Shown here: positions 52,671-61,640 of the stretch, in pieces
Numbering within the stretch: the first letter of the stretch is position 1
Layout: every line of letters starts with the position of its first letter
Source: Microbacterium sp. 1S1
GTDB lineage: Bacteria > Actinomycetota > Actinomycetes > Actinomycetales > Microbacteriaceae
DNA length: 64,000 nt
Direction: 5' to 3'
Assembly: GCF_008271365.1 (NCBI RefSeq)
Contig: NZ_CP043430.1
Span: forward strand, 372,001 to 436,000
Program-made: the position numbers and the translations under genes
The notes under the pieces: model-generated
What the model saw: the letters and a program-made list of their open reading frames with translations, nothing else
The model's database searches: none
Told to the model about the DNA's origin: nothing

Positions 52671-53836
52671 GCCTGGTCCAGCGTCAGCGGTTCGAGCACG
52701 ATCTTCCGGCCCTCGGCGCTGGAGGCGAGCCCGGCCTCGGCGAACTGGACGCCGCGCGCGCCGGCGAGCAGGTCGAACGGGTAGTCGGTGCCGAGGACGA
52801 ACGAGGTGAGGTACTCCTCCCACTGCTGCCGGAAGCCGTTCTGGAACACGTCGTTCGTCGGCACCTGCTGCCAGTCGGCGTCGTAGTCGTGGCTGTCCTC
52901 CAGGTCCGGGTTCCACACGGGCTTGGGCGTGGCGTTGCGGGGCTGGATCTTGGCGCCGAACAAGCCCACGACCGCGGAGCCGTGCGTCCCGTCGACCTGG
53001 AACTCGACGAGCTCGTCCCGGTTGACCCGCACCGTCCACGAGGAGTTGATCTCCGCGATCGCCCCGCCGTCGAGCTCGAAGATGCCGTACGCGGCGTCCT
53101 CTGCGGTGGCGGTGTAGTGGTCCCCCTTCTCGTCCCAGCGGTCGGCGATGTGCACGGCAGCCTGTGCGTAGACGCTCTTGACCTCGCCGAAGAGGTTCTC
53201 CAGCACGTAGTTCCAGTGCGGGAACATGTCGGTGATGATGCCGCCGCCGTCCTCCGCGCGGTAGTTCCAGCTCGGGCGCTGCGCAGGCTGCCAGTCACCC
53301 TCGAACACCCAGTACCCGAACTCGCCGCGGACGGACAGGATGCGGCCGAAGAATCCCGAGTCGATCAGGCGCTTGAGCTTCTGCAGTCCCGGGAGGTAGA
53401 GCTTGTCGTGGACCACGCCGGTCTTCACGCCCGCGTCGCGCGCCAGCCGCGCCAGCTCCAGCGCCTCGTCGAGCGACTCCGCGGTGGGCTTCTCGGTGTA
53501 GATCGCCTTGCCGGCGGCGATGGCCTTCCGGATCGCGGAGGCGCGGGCCTTGGTGACGAGGAAGTCGGCGTAGATCTCCCACTGCGGATCGGCGAGGGCG
53601 GCGTCGAGGTCGGTCGTCCAGTCGGCGATGCCGTGTTTCGCGGCGAGCTCGGCGAGCTTGGTCTCGCTGCGGCCGACGAGGATCGGCTTCACGGTCACGC
53701 GCGTGCCGTCGGCGAGCTCGATCCCGCCCTCGTCGCGGATCGCGAGGATCGATCGCACCAGGTGCTGTCGGTATCCCATGCGTCCGGAGACGCCGTTCAT
53801 GATGATCCCGATCTCGCGGGTGGTGGCCTGTGCCAT
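52667..53836 (-). CDS. Gfo/Idh/MocA family oxidoreductase
   Basis: A 389-residue NAD(P)-dependent sugar dehydrogenase-type protein. Its N-terminal Rossmann region starts with GIIMNGVSGRMGYRQHLVRS (DapB-like glycine loop), with TEKPTAE near residue 110 and the C-terminal Gfo/Idh beta-sheet domain (GGGIITDMFPHWNYVLENLFG). It probably oxidises a sugar hydroxyl to a keto group. ATG 53836 is chosen (GAGAGGAA upstream); an ATG at 53884 would sit against the operator. First gene of the operon. Confidence 0.88.
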   Translation of the reverse strand: MAQATTREIGIIMNGVSGRMGYRQHLVRSILAIRDEGGIELADGTRVTVKPILVGRSETKLAELAAKHGIADWTTDLDAALADPQWEIYADFLVTKARASAIRKAIAAGKAIYTEKPTAESLDEALELARLARDAGVKTGVVHDKLYLPGLQKLKRLIDSGFFGRILSVRGEFGYWVFEGDWQPAQRPSWNYRAEDGGGIITDMFPHWNYVLENLFGEVKSVYAQAAVHIADRWDEKGDHYTATAEDAAYGIFELDGGAIAEINSSWTVRVNRDELVEFQVDGTHGSAVVGLFGAKIQPRNATPKPVWNPDLEDSHDYDADWQQVPTNDVFQNGFRQQWEEYLTSFVLGTDYPFDLLAGARGVQFAEAGLASSAEGRKIVLEPLTLDQA

Positions 53837-53885
53837 CTCGGTCCGTTCCTCTCGGTGGGAGCTGTCGGCGCTGACAGTCGTCATC

Positions 53886-53899
53886 GGTAAGCGCTTTCC
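53886..53899. promoter_or_regulatory. LacI/GalR-type operator at the oxidoreductase operon
   Basis: GGTAAGCGCTTTCC is a near-palindrome with the central GCGC-type step of LacI-family operators. It sits about 50 bp before the chosen start of the oxidoreductase gene. The LacI-domain hybrid (53938) or the 48144 LacI protein are candidate ligands. Confidence 0.6.
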
Positions 53900-53937
53900 G
53901 AGATCATGGCACGAGACGAGCGGCCTCGCAACCGCCG

Positions 53938-55038
53938 CTAGCGGGGAGCCGCCGTGCTGGCCCGCATGTGCAGCGCCGGGGCCACCTCCACGCGCTCCGC
54001 GGGGCGGGACACCCCCTCGCGCAGCCGATCACGGAGGAGCTCCACCGCACGACGCCCGACGTGCTGCTTCGGCGGTCGCAGGGCCGTGAGCGGCGGGGAG
54101 CCGTGCTCCGCGACCTCGTCGTCGTACGCGATCAGCGAGAGGTCGTCGGGCAGCCGCCACCCTTCGTCCTGAAGGTGCTGCTGGAGCAGGAGCGCCTGCG
54201 GATCCGAGTGCACGAGCAACGCGGTCGTTCCGGTGTCGCGGATCTCGGCGAGCAGCGCCGAGACGAATGCCGCGCGCTCCCGGCCCTCCATCCTGTCCAG
54301 TGCCGCGTCACGATCCACGCCCACCGCGAGACCGAGCTCTCCGACCGCACGGGACCACCCCTGGCGCAGCCCGGCCGACGTCGGCGACTGCGGAGACGTG
54401 AGGATGCCGACTCTCCGGTGGCCGAGGGTGGCGAGATGCCCCGCGGCCAGCGCGCCCCCGAACGCGTGGTCGGTCGCCACCGTCTGCATCCGGGTGAGGG
54501 CGAGGGCGGGCGGCGTCCGCCGCTCCGCGAGCACCACCGGCACCGGCAGGGTGTCCAGCCAGGCGAGCAGGCCGTGTCCGTCCGCGCCCTGCGTCTCCGG
54601 GGCCACGATAAGCCCATGCACCGTGCCGGACTCCAGGAGCGCCGCGATCTGACGCCGCTGGTCCGCCGCCGCGTAGCTCGCCCCGCGGAGGACGACCTGC
54701 ACCCCGGCCTCGACGCCGGCGCTCCGGGCGCCGGCGACCACCTGGGGCCAGTAGTAGTTCAGGGACGGCACGACCATCCCGACCCGGAACTCGGGCGCGA
54801 CCCCGACCGCGCGTGGCACCGTGGTGTCCAGAGCGCTGCGCAGGATGGCTCCGCCGTGCACCCGAGTGAGGAGCCCGCGGTCGGCGAGGGCCGTGATGTC
54901 GCGCCGGATCGTGAGCTCCGCGACCCCGAACCCCCTGGCGAGATCGGCGACCCGCACCGCTCCCGTCCTGCGGAGCTCGTCCAGGATGCGTTCGCGACGG
55001 GACAGGCCGAAGCGCGGGGTCGCGTGATGGTCCGACAT
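53938..55038 (-). CDS. DeoR-type HTH fused to LacI-type sensor domain regulator
   Basis: A 366-residue hybrid regulator. The N-terminal winged helix is DeoR-like (RRERILDELRRTGAVRVADLARGFGVAELTIRRDITALADRGLLTRVHGGA, residues 14-63). From about residue 80 there is a LacI/GalR periplasmic-binding-type sensor (RVGMVVPSLNYYWPQVVAGARSAGVEAG, VATDHAFGGALAAGHLATLGHRRVGIL, LIAYDDEVAEHGSPPLTALRPP). It probably senses a sugar and controls the flanking divergent operons. AGGAGC precedes the ATG by about 8 nt. Confidence 0.9.
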   Translation of the reverse strand: MSDHHATPRFGLSRRERILDELRRTGAVRVADLARGFGVAELTIRRDITALADRGLLTRVHGGAILRSALDTTVPRAVGVAPEFRVGMVVPSLNYYWPQVVAGARSAGVEAGVQVVLRGASYAAADQRRQIAALLESGTVHGLIVAPETQGADGHGLLAWLDTLPVPVVLAERRTPPALALTRMQTVATDHAFGGALAAGHLATLGHRRVGILTSPQSPTSAGLRQGWSRAVGELGLAVGVDRDAALDRMEGRERAAFVSALLAEIRDTGTTALLVHSDPQALLLQQHLQDEGWRLPDDLSLIAYDDEVAEHGSPPLTALRPPKQHVGRRAVELLRDRLREGVSRPAERVEVAPALHMRASTAAPR

Positions 55039-55050
55039 GGCGAGCGCTCC

Positions 55051-55090
55051 TTGTTCGAGTCTGTTCGATCAGGATGTTTCCTGTTTGATT
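55051..55090. promoter_or_regulatory. 10-bp-phased direct repeats upstream of the DeoR-LacI hybrid gene
   Basis: TTGTTCGAGT (55051), CTGTTCGATC (55061) and CTGTTTGATT (55081), with a diverged 10-mer between, lie on the same helical face. DeoR-type proteins bind tandem TGTTTGAT-like sites, so this is a likely operator for the hybrid regulator. Confidence 0.6.
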
Positions 55091-55169
55091 ACGTTGCCAA
55101 CGCTGGAACGCACAGTCTTCACTGGAACCGCGCTGTTCGGCAAGCGCATACCGACGCCCACGGAGACCC

Positions 55170-56183
55170 ATGCCCCACCGACCGACCGCCCTCGCGACGT
55201 CCTCCCTCGACGCCTGGGACCTCCTGTTCGACGAGCCCCGCCGCGAACGCCTGCGTGACCTCACCACCTCCGAGGGCCCGCTGCATCTCCCGGCCCTCGA
55301 CGACCCCGCCCTCGATGACCGCCTCTCGCGACTGGAGGTCCTGGTGACGGGGTGGGGCGCTCCGGTCCTGGACGAGGCGCTGCTCGCCCGGCTCCCCCGG
55401 CTGCGCGCGGTGTTCCATGGGGCGGGAAGCGTGCGCGGGCTCGTCTCGGAGGCGTTCTGGGAGCGTGACATCCTGCTCACCACGGCGGCCGAGGCGAACG
55501 CGGTTCCGGTGGCGGAGTACACGCTCGCGATGATCCTGCTCTCCGGCAAGAGGGCGCTCCACCGGATCCGCACGGACGACGCCCAGCACGATCTCCGGGT
55601 GGCGCCACGTGCCGGGGGGCGCATCGGCAACCTCGACCGCACCGTCGGCATCGTCGGCTTCTCGCGCATCGGCCGCCGCGTCGTCGAGCTGCTGCGACCC
55701 TTCCCCGGGCTGGAGGTGCTCGTGGCCGACCCGTTCGCCGATCCGGATGAGGTGGCCGCGGCGGGTGCGCGGCTCGTCCCCCTCGAGTCGCTGCTCCCGG
55801 CCGTCGACGTGCTCTCCCTGCACGCGCCCGCCCTGCCGTCCACCAGCCGGATGATCGGCACCCCGCAGCTCGCCGCCCTGCGTGACGGCGCGACCGTCAT
55901 CAACACCGCCCGTGGATCGCTCGTCGACCATCCGGCTCTGCTCGCCGAATGCGCGGCCGGTCGGCTCGACGCGATCCTCGATGTCACCGAACCGGAGCCG
56001 CTCCCCCGCGACTCCCCGCTGCTGCGCCTGCCCAACGTCGCGGTCACGCCGCATCTGGCCGGTTCCCTCGGCACCGAAGCACGCCGACTCGCCGACGCCG
56101 CTCTCGACGAGCTGGAGGCCTGGGCCCAGGGCCGCTCCGCCGCGCACCCCGTGCGCCGCGCAGACCTCACCCACAGCGCATGA
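55170..56183 (+). CDS. D-2-hydroxyacid dehydrogenase family protein
   Basis: A 337-residue NAD-dependent 2-hydroxyacid dehydrogenase. The Rossmann motif is VGIVGFSRIGRRVVELL. The catalytic Arg is in NTARGSLVDH, the Glu in LDVTEPEPLP and the His in VTPHLAGS. It would reduce glyoxylate, hydroxypyruvate or a similar 2-keto acid; with the glycerate kinase at 47044 a hydroxypyruvate to glycerate role is attractive but unproven. GGAG lies just before the ATG. Divergent from the hybrid regulator. Confidence 0.88.
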   Translation: MPHRPTALATSSLDAWDLLFDEPRRERLRDLTTSEGPLHLPALDDPALDDRLSRLEVLVTGWGAPVLDEALLARLPRLRAVFHGAGSVRGLVSEAFWERDILLTTAAEANAVPVAEYTLAMILLSGKRALHRIRTDDAQHDLRVAPRAGGRIGNLDRTVGIVGFSRIGRRVVELLRPFPGLEVLVADPFADPDEVAAAGARLVPLESLLPAVDVLSLHAPALPSTSRMIGTPQLAALRDGATVINTARGSLVDHPALLAECAAGRLDAILDVTEPEPLPRDSPLLRLPNVAVTPHLAGSLGTEARRLADAALDELEAWAQGRSAAHPVRRADLTHSA

Positions 56184-58144
56184 CCCGGCTTTCACTCCCT
56201 CCCGAAGACCGCACCCTCTCCCCGTACACCGGATGGACGCGCGCACACCTGACGAGGGTGGCCGACACGATCCTCGACGGCGCCGCCCGGCACGCGAGCC
56301 CGACCGGCGCGGGCATCCGGTACCCCGGTGCTCCCGGCGGCTTCGGACCGGAGGTCGACGCGCTCGAGGGGTTCAGCCGCACGTTCCTCCTCGCGGCGTT
56401 CCGCATCGCCGGCGACCCGGCCGGCACGGAGCCGTTGGCCGACCGGTACGCGCGGGGACTCGCGGCGGGCGTCGATCCGGACGGCGCGGAGCGGTGGCCG
56501 CGTCCCGACGAGGTCGATCAGGCGAAGGTGGAGGCCGCCGCTCTCTCCCTCGGCCTGCATCTCACGCGCGACGCCGTGTGGGCGCGCCTGGACGACACCG
56601 CACGGGCGCACACCGTCGACTACCTGGCCGGATTCGTCGGCGGCTCCCGCCCTTCCAACAACTGGGCGTGGTTCCGGCTGCTGGTCGAGCAGTTCCTCGA
56701 GAACGTGGGCGGCCCGTTCTCCGCCGCGGATCGGGCCGCCGACCTGGCGCTGCTCGACGGTTTGGAACGGGAGGGCGGCTGGAGTGCGGACGGCGCCGCG
56801 CGCTCCTTCGACCACTACGCCGGCTGGGCCCTCTCCTTCTATCCGCTGCTCTGGGCGGACATGGTGGGCGCGGAACCACGCCATGCGCAACGCATCGCGC
56901 GATATCGCTCGCGGTTGGACGCGTTCCTGGATGACGCCCTCCACCTCGTCGGTGCCGACGGCGGCCCCCTGGTCCAGGGCCGCAGCCTCACCTACCGCTT
57001 CGCCACCGCAGGCGCGGCCGCCGTCGCTGCGTTCGTCGGCGGCTCCCGGCACGACCCCGGCCTCCTCCGACGCTCCGTGAGCGGACAGGTCCGCCACTTC
57101 ACCGACCGTGGCGCGCCCGAGGCGTCGGGGGTGCTCCCGCTCGGCTGGTTCGGCCCGTGGCGGCCGCTCGCCCAGGACTACTCCGGACCCGGCTCTCCGT
57201 ACTGGGCGGGGAAGGGGCTCCTCCCCCTCGCCCTTCCCCCTGGCCACGCATTCTGGACGGCCGTCGAGCAGCCGCTGCCGGTCGAGCGCGGCCCCTTCAC
57301 CCGCGTCCTGGTCGCCCCGGGGTGGGTGGCGGCGGGCACCCGGGACGGCATCGTGCGGGTGGTCAATCACGGCACCGATCACGGGACCGCCGGCACCGTG
57401 CAGCCGGACGCCCCGCTCTACGCCCGGCTCGGGTACTCCACGGCGACGGCGCCGGTACTCGCGGGCCCCGGTGTGCGCGATCCCCTCGACGGCACGGTCG
57501 CCGTGGTGCGCGACGGACGTGCGAGCCACCGGTCCGGCTTCACGACCGGAGCCCTGCGCGAGATGGACGGCACGGGGATCGGCGCCTCCTCCGGACCCGT
57601 GCACTGGCACCGTCGCTTCGTCGAGGAGTTCGACGTCGGGGGAGGCGGCACGCCCGTCGTGACCGCGGTCGGACCGGTGCTCGATGTCGTGTCTGCCGTC
57701 CGCGGCGCCTGGGAGGTGCGATTCGTGAGGGTGCGGTCGTGTCGGATCGCCGGGGCCGACGCGACGGTCCGCGACGGAGACGTCCTCCGCGTCGGTGGCT
57801 GGGCGCTCTCCGCCTCCACGGTCGCGGAGGTCGGCCCTGCCCACCTCTCCGCGGCCCTCGTCCCCGGTGGGGAGACCCAGAGCCGGGTCCTCGGGTTGCA
57901 CGGGTGGGACGAGGCGACTGCGGGGGTCCGGCGGGAAAGGAACGTCACGCCTCTTGCCGCGGAGACGGGCACGCCCTGGCTCTCGGCTCCCCTCGCCCCC
58001 GACACGTGGGCGGTGGCCGGAGTGCTCCTCGGCTCCGCCGCCGAGGTCCCGAGGGTCACGGTTCGCGGAGGGAAGGGCGACGTGACGTGGCCGGATGGCT
58101 CCACGACCGCCCTCCCCCTCGACGACCTCCTGCCGCCGGGCTGA
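56180..58144 (+). CDS. DUF2264 domain-containing protein
   Basis: A 654-residue protein. The N-terminal half (about 1-380) is DUF2264: SPYTGWTRAHLTRVADTIL, PSNNWAWFRLLVEQFLENVGG, FDHYAGWALSFYPLLWADM, SLTYRFATAGAAAVAAFVGGS. This is likely an (alpha/alpha) toroid like glycoside hydrolases or lyases; the C-terminal half is beta-rich. Some members are, from memory, classed as glucuronidases (GH154). No signal peptide, so a cytosolic hydrolase of imported oligosaccharide is likely. The start overlaps the dehydrogenase stop (ATGA). Confidence 0.85.
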   Translation: MTRLSLPPEDRTLSPYTGWTRAHLTRVADTILDGAARHASPTGAGIRYPGAPGGFGPEVDALEGFSRTFLLAAFRIAGDPAGTEPLADRYARGLAAGVDPDGAERWPRPDEVDQAKVEAAALSLGLHLTRDAVWARLDDTARAHTVDYLAGFVGGSRPSNNWAWFRLLVEQFLENVGGPFSAADRAADLALLDGLEREGGWSADGAARSFDHYAGWALSFYPLLWADMVGAEPRHAQRIARYRSRLDAFLDDALHLVGADGGPLVQGRSLTYRFATAGAAAVAAFVGGSRHDPGLLRRSVSGQVRHFTDRGAPEASGVLPLGWFGPWRPLAQDYSGPGSPYWAGKGLLPLALPPGHAFWTAVEQPLPVERGPFTRVLVAPGWVAAGTRDGIVRVVNHGTDHGTAGTVQPDAPLYARLGYSTATAPVLAGPGVRDPLDGTVAVVRDGRASHRSGFTTGALREMDGTGIGASSGPVHWHRRFVEEFDVGGGGTPVVTAVGPVLDVVSAVRGAWEVRFVRVRSCRIAGADATVRDGDVLRVGGWALSASTVAEVGPAHLSAALVPGGETQSRVLGLHGWDEATAGVRRERNVTPLAAETGTPWLSAPLAPDTWAVAGVLLGSAAEVPRVTVRGGKGDVTWPDGSTTALPLDDLLPPG

Positions 58145-58147
58145 AGG

Positions 58148-59161
58148 TCAGCGTCGTGCGGTGCTCGACCGCTCCACGAGGTGAGTCGGCACGATCACGG
58201 CGGGTGCGGATCCGGCCGGAGCGTCCGCGCTCGCGCTCTCGACGGCCGCGACGAGGGCCGTGACCGCGCGGTGGGCGAGCGTCGTGAAGTCCTGCCGAAC
58301 CGTTGTCAGCGGAGGGAGGAAGTTCGCCGCCTCCGGCACGTCGTCGAACCCCACCACGCTGACATCGCCGGGGACGGCGCGCCCGGACTCCGCCACTGCC
58401 CGCAACAGCCCGAGCGCCATCTGGTCGTTCGCGCAGAACACCGCGCTCGCCCCTCGCAGTGCGGTGCCTGCGGCGAAGCCCGAATCCGCCGTCCAGTCCC
58501 CGCGGACGATCTCCGGCGGCACGAGGCCGGCGTCCGCCAGGGCTGTCCGCCAGCCGCGCTCACGCTCCGCCGCCGCGAAGGAGTCGGCGGGACCCGCGAG
58601 ATGATGGACGGTCTCGTGGCCGAGAGAGAGCAGGTGGCGCGTGGCGGCTGCGGCTCCGGCGGCGTGATCGCTGTGCACCACCGCGGCACCCGCGCCCTCC
58701 GGGGCGTCGACGATGACGAGGCGCAGCCCCAGGGGCGGGGTCGCGGAGGGGACCAGCGCCGAGGCCTCGTTCAGCACCAGGGCGCCGTCGACGCCCTGGT
58801 CCGCGAGACGGGCGAACGCGCTGTCCACCCCGTCCGCCGCGGTGACGACGGTGAGCGCGTACCCCCGCTCCGCCGCCGCCTCTGCCGCGGCCTGCAGCAT
58901 GCGGGAGTTGCCGACCGTGGCAAGCGTGGTCACGACGAGCCCGAGGGTGTGGCTCCGGCCGGTGCGCAGGGCGCGCGCGGCACGATGCGGCCGGTATCCC
59001 AGCTCGGCCATGGCGGCTTCGACCCGGGCGCGCGTGGCGGGGTCGACCCGCGGGCTGCCGTTGACGACGCGGGAGACCGTCTGCCCCGAGACGCCGGCCC
59101 GCGCCGCCACGGTCGCCATGGACACGCGGGCGGATGCAGGCGTCGCGGGCTTCCTGACCAC
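58148..59161 (-). CDS. LacI family transcriptional regulator, probable gal repressor
   Basis: A 337-residue LacI/GalR regulator: MATVAARAGVSGQTVSRVVNGSPRVDP (about 15-41), then sensor motifs LGLVVTTLATVGNS, VVGFDDVPEAANFLPPLTTVRQDF. Divergent from galT with 64 bp between start codons, and two matched operator-like sites lie in that gap. The GTG start has GGAGG about 6 nt upstream. Its stop is 3 bp from the DUF2264 stop (convergent). Confidence 0.9.
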   Translation of the reverse strand: MVRKPATPASARVSMATVAARAGVSGQTVSRVVNGSPRVDPATRARVEAAMAELGYRPHRAARALRTGRSHTLGLVVTTLATVGNSRMLQAAAEAAAERGYALTVVTAADGVDSAFARLADQGVDGALVLNEASALVPSATPPLGLRLVIVDAPEGAGAAVVHSDHAAGAAAATRHLLSLGHETVHHLAGPADSFAAAERERGWRTALADAGLVPPEIVRGDWTADSGFAAGTALRGASAVFCANDQMALGLLRAVAESGRAVPGDVSVVGFDDVPEAANFLPPLTTVRQDFTTLAHRAVTALVAAVESASADAPAGSAPAVIVPTHLVERSSTARR

Positions 59162-59186
59162 CGGATCCTCCGTTCACAACTCCGTC

Positions 59187-59233
59187 GTGTTGACGTTATC
59201 ACGGCTGTCGACCTATCATGTTGACGTGAACAC
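59187..59233 (+). promoter_or_regulatory. Two LacI-type operators and leaderless promoter of galT
   Basis: GTGTTGACGTTATCAC (59187-59202) and ATGTTGACGTGAACAC (59218-59233) share GTGTTnACGTnAnCAC-like symmetry. TTGACG (59190-59195) and TATCAT (59214-59219) form the galT promoter with an 18-bp spacer; the -10 ends 6 nt before the GTG at 59226. One site covers the -35 and the other the start codon. Confidence 0.7.
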
Positions 59234-60413
59234 GCCCGCTTCTCCTGAGATCCGCACGGAGCACCTCGGCGCCGGTGTCGTCAAGCGCGCGACCACCCTC
59301 GCGGACGGCCGCGAGCTCCTCTACTACGACGATCCGGATACGACTCTCGGCCCGAAGCGGTCGGTCGACGCCCGCCTCCTCGCCCCGCGGCCCGAGACGG
59401 CCACCATGCGGCTGGACGTGCTCACGGGCGACTGGATCACGGTCGCCGCCAACCGCCAGAACCGCGTCATGATGCCGGGAGCCGACGCCGACCCGCTCGC
59501 ACCGCAGACGCCGGGGAACCCGTCCGAGGTGCCGTCGCGGTACGACGTCGCCGTGTTCGAGAACCGCTCCCCCGCGTTCGGGCCCGCCCTCGCCGAGACG
59601 GTCGGGGGCGCGCCCGCCGCGGCGAACCCGCCGCAGGGCTTGGACGACCTCGCCGCCCTCGGGTTCGGACGCACGCGTACGGCCATCGGGCGCTGCGAGG
59701 TCGTGTGCTTCAGCCCCGAGCATTCCGGCTCCTTCGGCACGCAGTCCGTCACCCGCGCCCGCACCGTCATCGAGGCGTGGGCCGACCGCACGGCGGCCCT
59801 CTCCACTCTCCCGGGCATCCAGCAGGTCTTCCCCTTCGAGAACCGCGGTGAGGCGATCGGCGTCACCCTCCCGCACCCGCACGGACAGATCTACGCCTAC
59901 CCGTACGTGACGCCCCGCACGTCGCGGGTGCTGGACGCCGTCGAACGCACCGGCCCCGACCTCTTCAGCCGCATCCTGGCGGAGGAGCAGGCCTCCGAAC
60001 GCGTGGTGTTCCGCGGCGAGCACTGGACCGCGTTCGTCCCCTTCGCCGCGCGGTGGCCACTCGAGGTACATCTCATGCCGCACCGGCACGTGCCGGACCT
60101 TGCGGAGACGACCGCGGCCGAGCGCGACGAACTCGCCCCGCTCTACCTCCGGCTGCTGCGGGGCGTCGACGCGCTGTACGGCAGCCCCACCCCGTACATC
60201 GCCGCTTGGCACCAGGCCCCCGTCCACACCGGCCGGGACACCGTGCGGCTGCACCTGCAGCTCACGAGCCCGCGGCGCGCGGCCGACAAGCTCAAGTTCC
60301 TCGCCGGCTCCGAGGCGGCGATGTGGGCGTGGGCCGCCGAGGTCTCGCCCGAGCAGGGGGCCGCCCGACTCCGCGACGCCATGGCCCGCGCCGACGAGGA
60401 GGCCTCCGCGTGA
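59226..60413 (+). CDS. galT: Galactose-1-phosphate uridylyltransferase
   Basis: A 395-residue Leloir-pathway enzyme exchanging UMP between UDP-glucose and galactose-1-phosphate. The nucleophilic His is in LPHPHGQIYAYPY, with VVCFSPEHSGSF, FENRGEAIGVT, PLEVHLMPHRHVPDL and a late AAWHQAP. Full length. Leaderless GTG start; overlaps galK by GTGA. Confidence 0.95.
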   Translation: MNTPASPEIRTEHLGAGVVKRATTLADGRELLYYDDPDTTLGPKRSVDARLLAPRPETATMRLDVLTGDWITVAANRQNRVMMPGADADPLAPQTPGNPSEVPSRYDVAVFENRSPAFGPALAETVGGAPAAANPPQGLDDLAALGFGRTRTAIGRCEVVCFSPEHSGSFGTQSVTRARTVIEAWADRTAALSTLPGIQQVFPFENRGEAIGVTLPHPHGQIYAYPYVTPRTSRVLDAVERTGPDLFSRILAEEQASERVVFRGEHWTAFVPFAARWPLEVHLMPHRHVPDLAETTAAERDELAPLYLRLLRGVDALYGSPTPYIAAWHQAPVHTGRDTVRLHLQLTSPRRAADKLKFLAGSEAAMWAWAAEVSPEQGAARLRDAMARADEEASA

Positions 60414-61594
60414 CCCGCGCGCACGACGCCGCCACGGCGCTCTTCACCACGTTCGCCGACCGCGCCCCGGAAGGCGTCTGGTCGGCACCCGGCCGGGTGA
60501 ACCTCATCGGAGAGCACACCGACTACAACGACGGGTTCGTGCTCCCGTTCGCGATCCCGCAACGCACGGTCGCCGCGGTCGGCCGCCGGACCGACCGTCG
60601 GCTCCGCGTCGCATCGACCTTCGCCGCCGAGCCCGTGGAGGTCGGCCTCGACGAGCTCGATCGCCTCTTCCCGACGCCGACCGGCACGACGCCTGCGGTG
60701 CCGGAGTGGGCCGCCTATCCCCTCGGCGTCGCCTGGGCACTCCGCGCGGCCGCCCCTGCAACGGAGGCCTTCGGCCTGGACATCGCGATCGCCTCCGACG
60801 TCCCTGTCGGTGCCGGACTGTCGTCGTCCGCGGCGATCGAGGGTGCCACGGCGACTGCACTGGACGACCTGTGGGGCACCGGTCTCGACGCCGTGACCCT
60901 CGCCCGCGTCGGGCGGACGGCCGAGAACGAGGCCGTGGGCGCTCCCACCGGGATCATGGACCAGATGGCCTCGATGCTCGGCGAGCGCGACGCCGCGATC
61001 TTCCTCGACTGCCGCTCCCTCACCACCGAGGTCGTGCCGCTGGGCATGGCCGACGCCGGTCTCGCGGTGCTCGTGATGGACACCAGCGTGACCCACGCGC
61101 ATTCGACCGGCGGTTACCGGGAGCGCCGGGAGGCATGCGAGCGCGGAGCCGAGATCCTCGGGGTGCCGGCGCTGCGCGATGTCTCCGTGTCCGACCTGGG
61201 CAGAGCCGAGAGCCTCATGGACGAGGTGACCTTCCGCCGCGTGCGGCACATCGTCACCGAGAACCAGCGCGTGCAGGACACCGTCGCGACGCTGCGTACC
61301 GCGGGCGCCCGGGCCATCGGCGACCTTCTCCTGGCCTCCCATGCGTCGATGCGCGACGACTTCGAGATCTCCACTCCCGAGCTCGACGCGGCGGTGGAGA
61401 CGGCCCTCACCTCCGGAGCGGTGGGCGCCCGCATGACCGGCGGCGGCTTCGGCGGTGCCGCGATCGCCCTCGTCGACCGCGACGCCGTGCCCCACCTCGA
61501 GGCCGCCGTGCGGGCACGGTTCGCCGCCGAGGGCTTCGTCACCCCGCACCTGTTCGAGGTCGGCCCGTCCGCCGGTCCCCGCCGCGACGCCTGA
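60410..61594 (+). CDS. galK: Galactokinase
   Basis: A 394-residue GHMP kinase: substrate motif GRVNLIGEHTDYNDGFVLPFAI (galactokinase signature), ATP loop PVGAGLSSSAAIEGA, and the C-terminal GARMTGGGFGGAAIAL. It phosphorylates galactose for GalT. The GTG start overlaps the galT stop, so the two are translationally coupled. Confidence 0.96.
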   Translation: MTRAHDAATALFTTFADRAPEGVWSAPGRVNLIGEHTDYNDGFVLPFAIPQRTVAAVGRRTDRRLRVASTFAAEPVEVGLDELDRLFPTPTGTTPAVPEWAAYPLGVAWALRAAAPATEAFGLDIAIASDVPVGAGLSSSAAIEGATATALDDLWGTGLDAVTLARVGRTAENEAVGAPTGIMDQMASMLGERDAAIFLDCRSLTTEVVPLGMADAGLAVLVMDTSVTHAHSTGGYRERREACERGAEILGVPALRDVSVSDLGRAESLMDEVTFRRVRHIVTENQRVQDTVATLRTAGARAIGDLLLASHASMRDDFEISTPELDAAVETALTSGAVGARMTGGGFGGAAIALVDRDAVPHLEAAVRARFAAEGFVTPHLFEVGPSAGPRRDA

Positions 61595-61640
61595 CACAAT
61601 GGTGGGTCGAGCCGCCACCGCCGCGGCAGGAGAGGAACGC

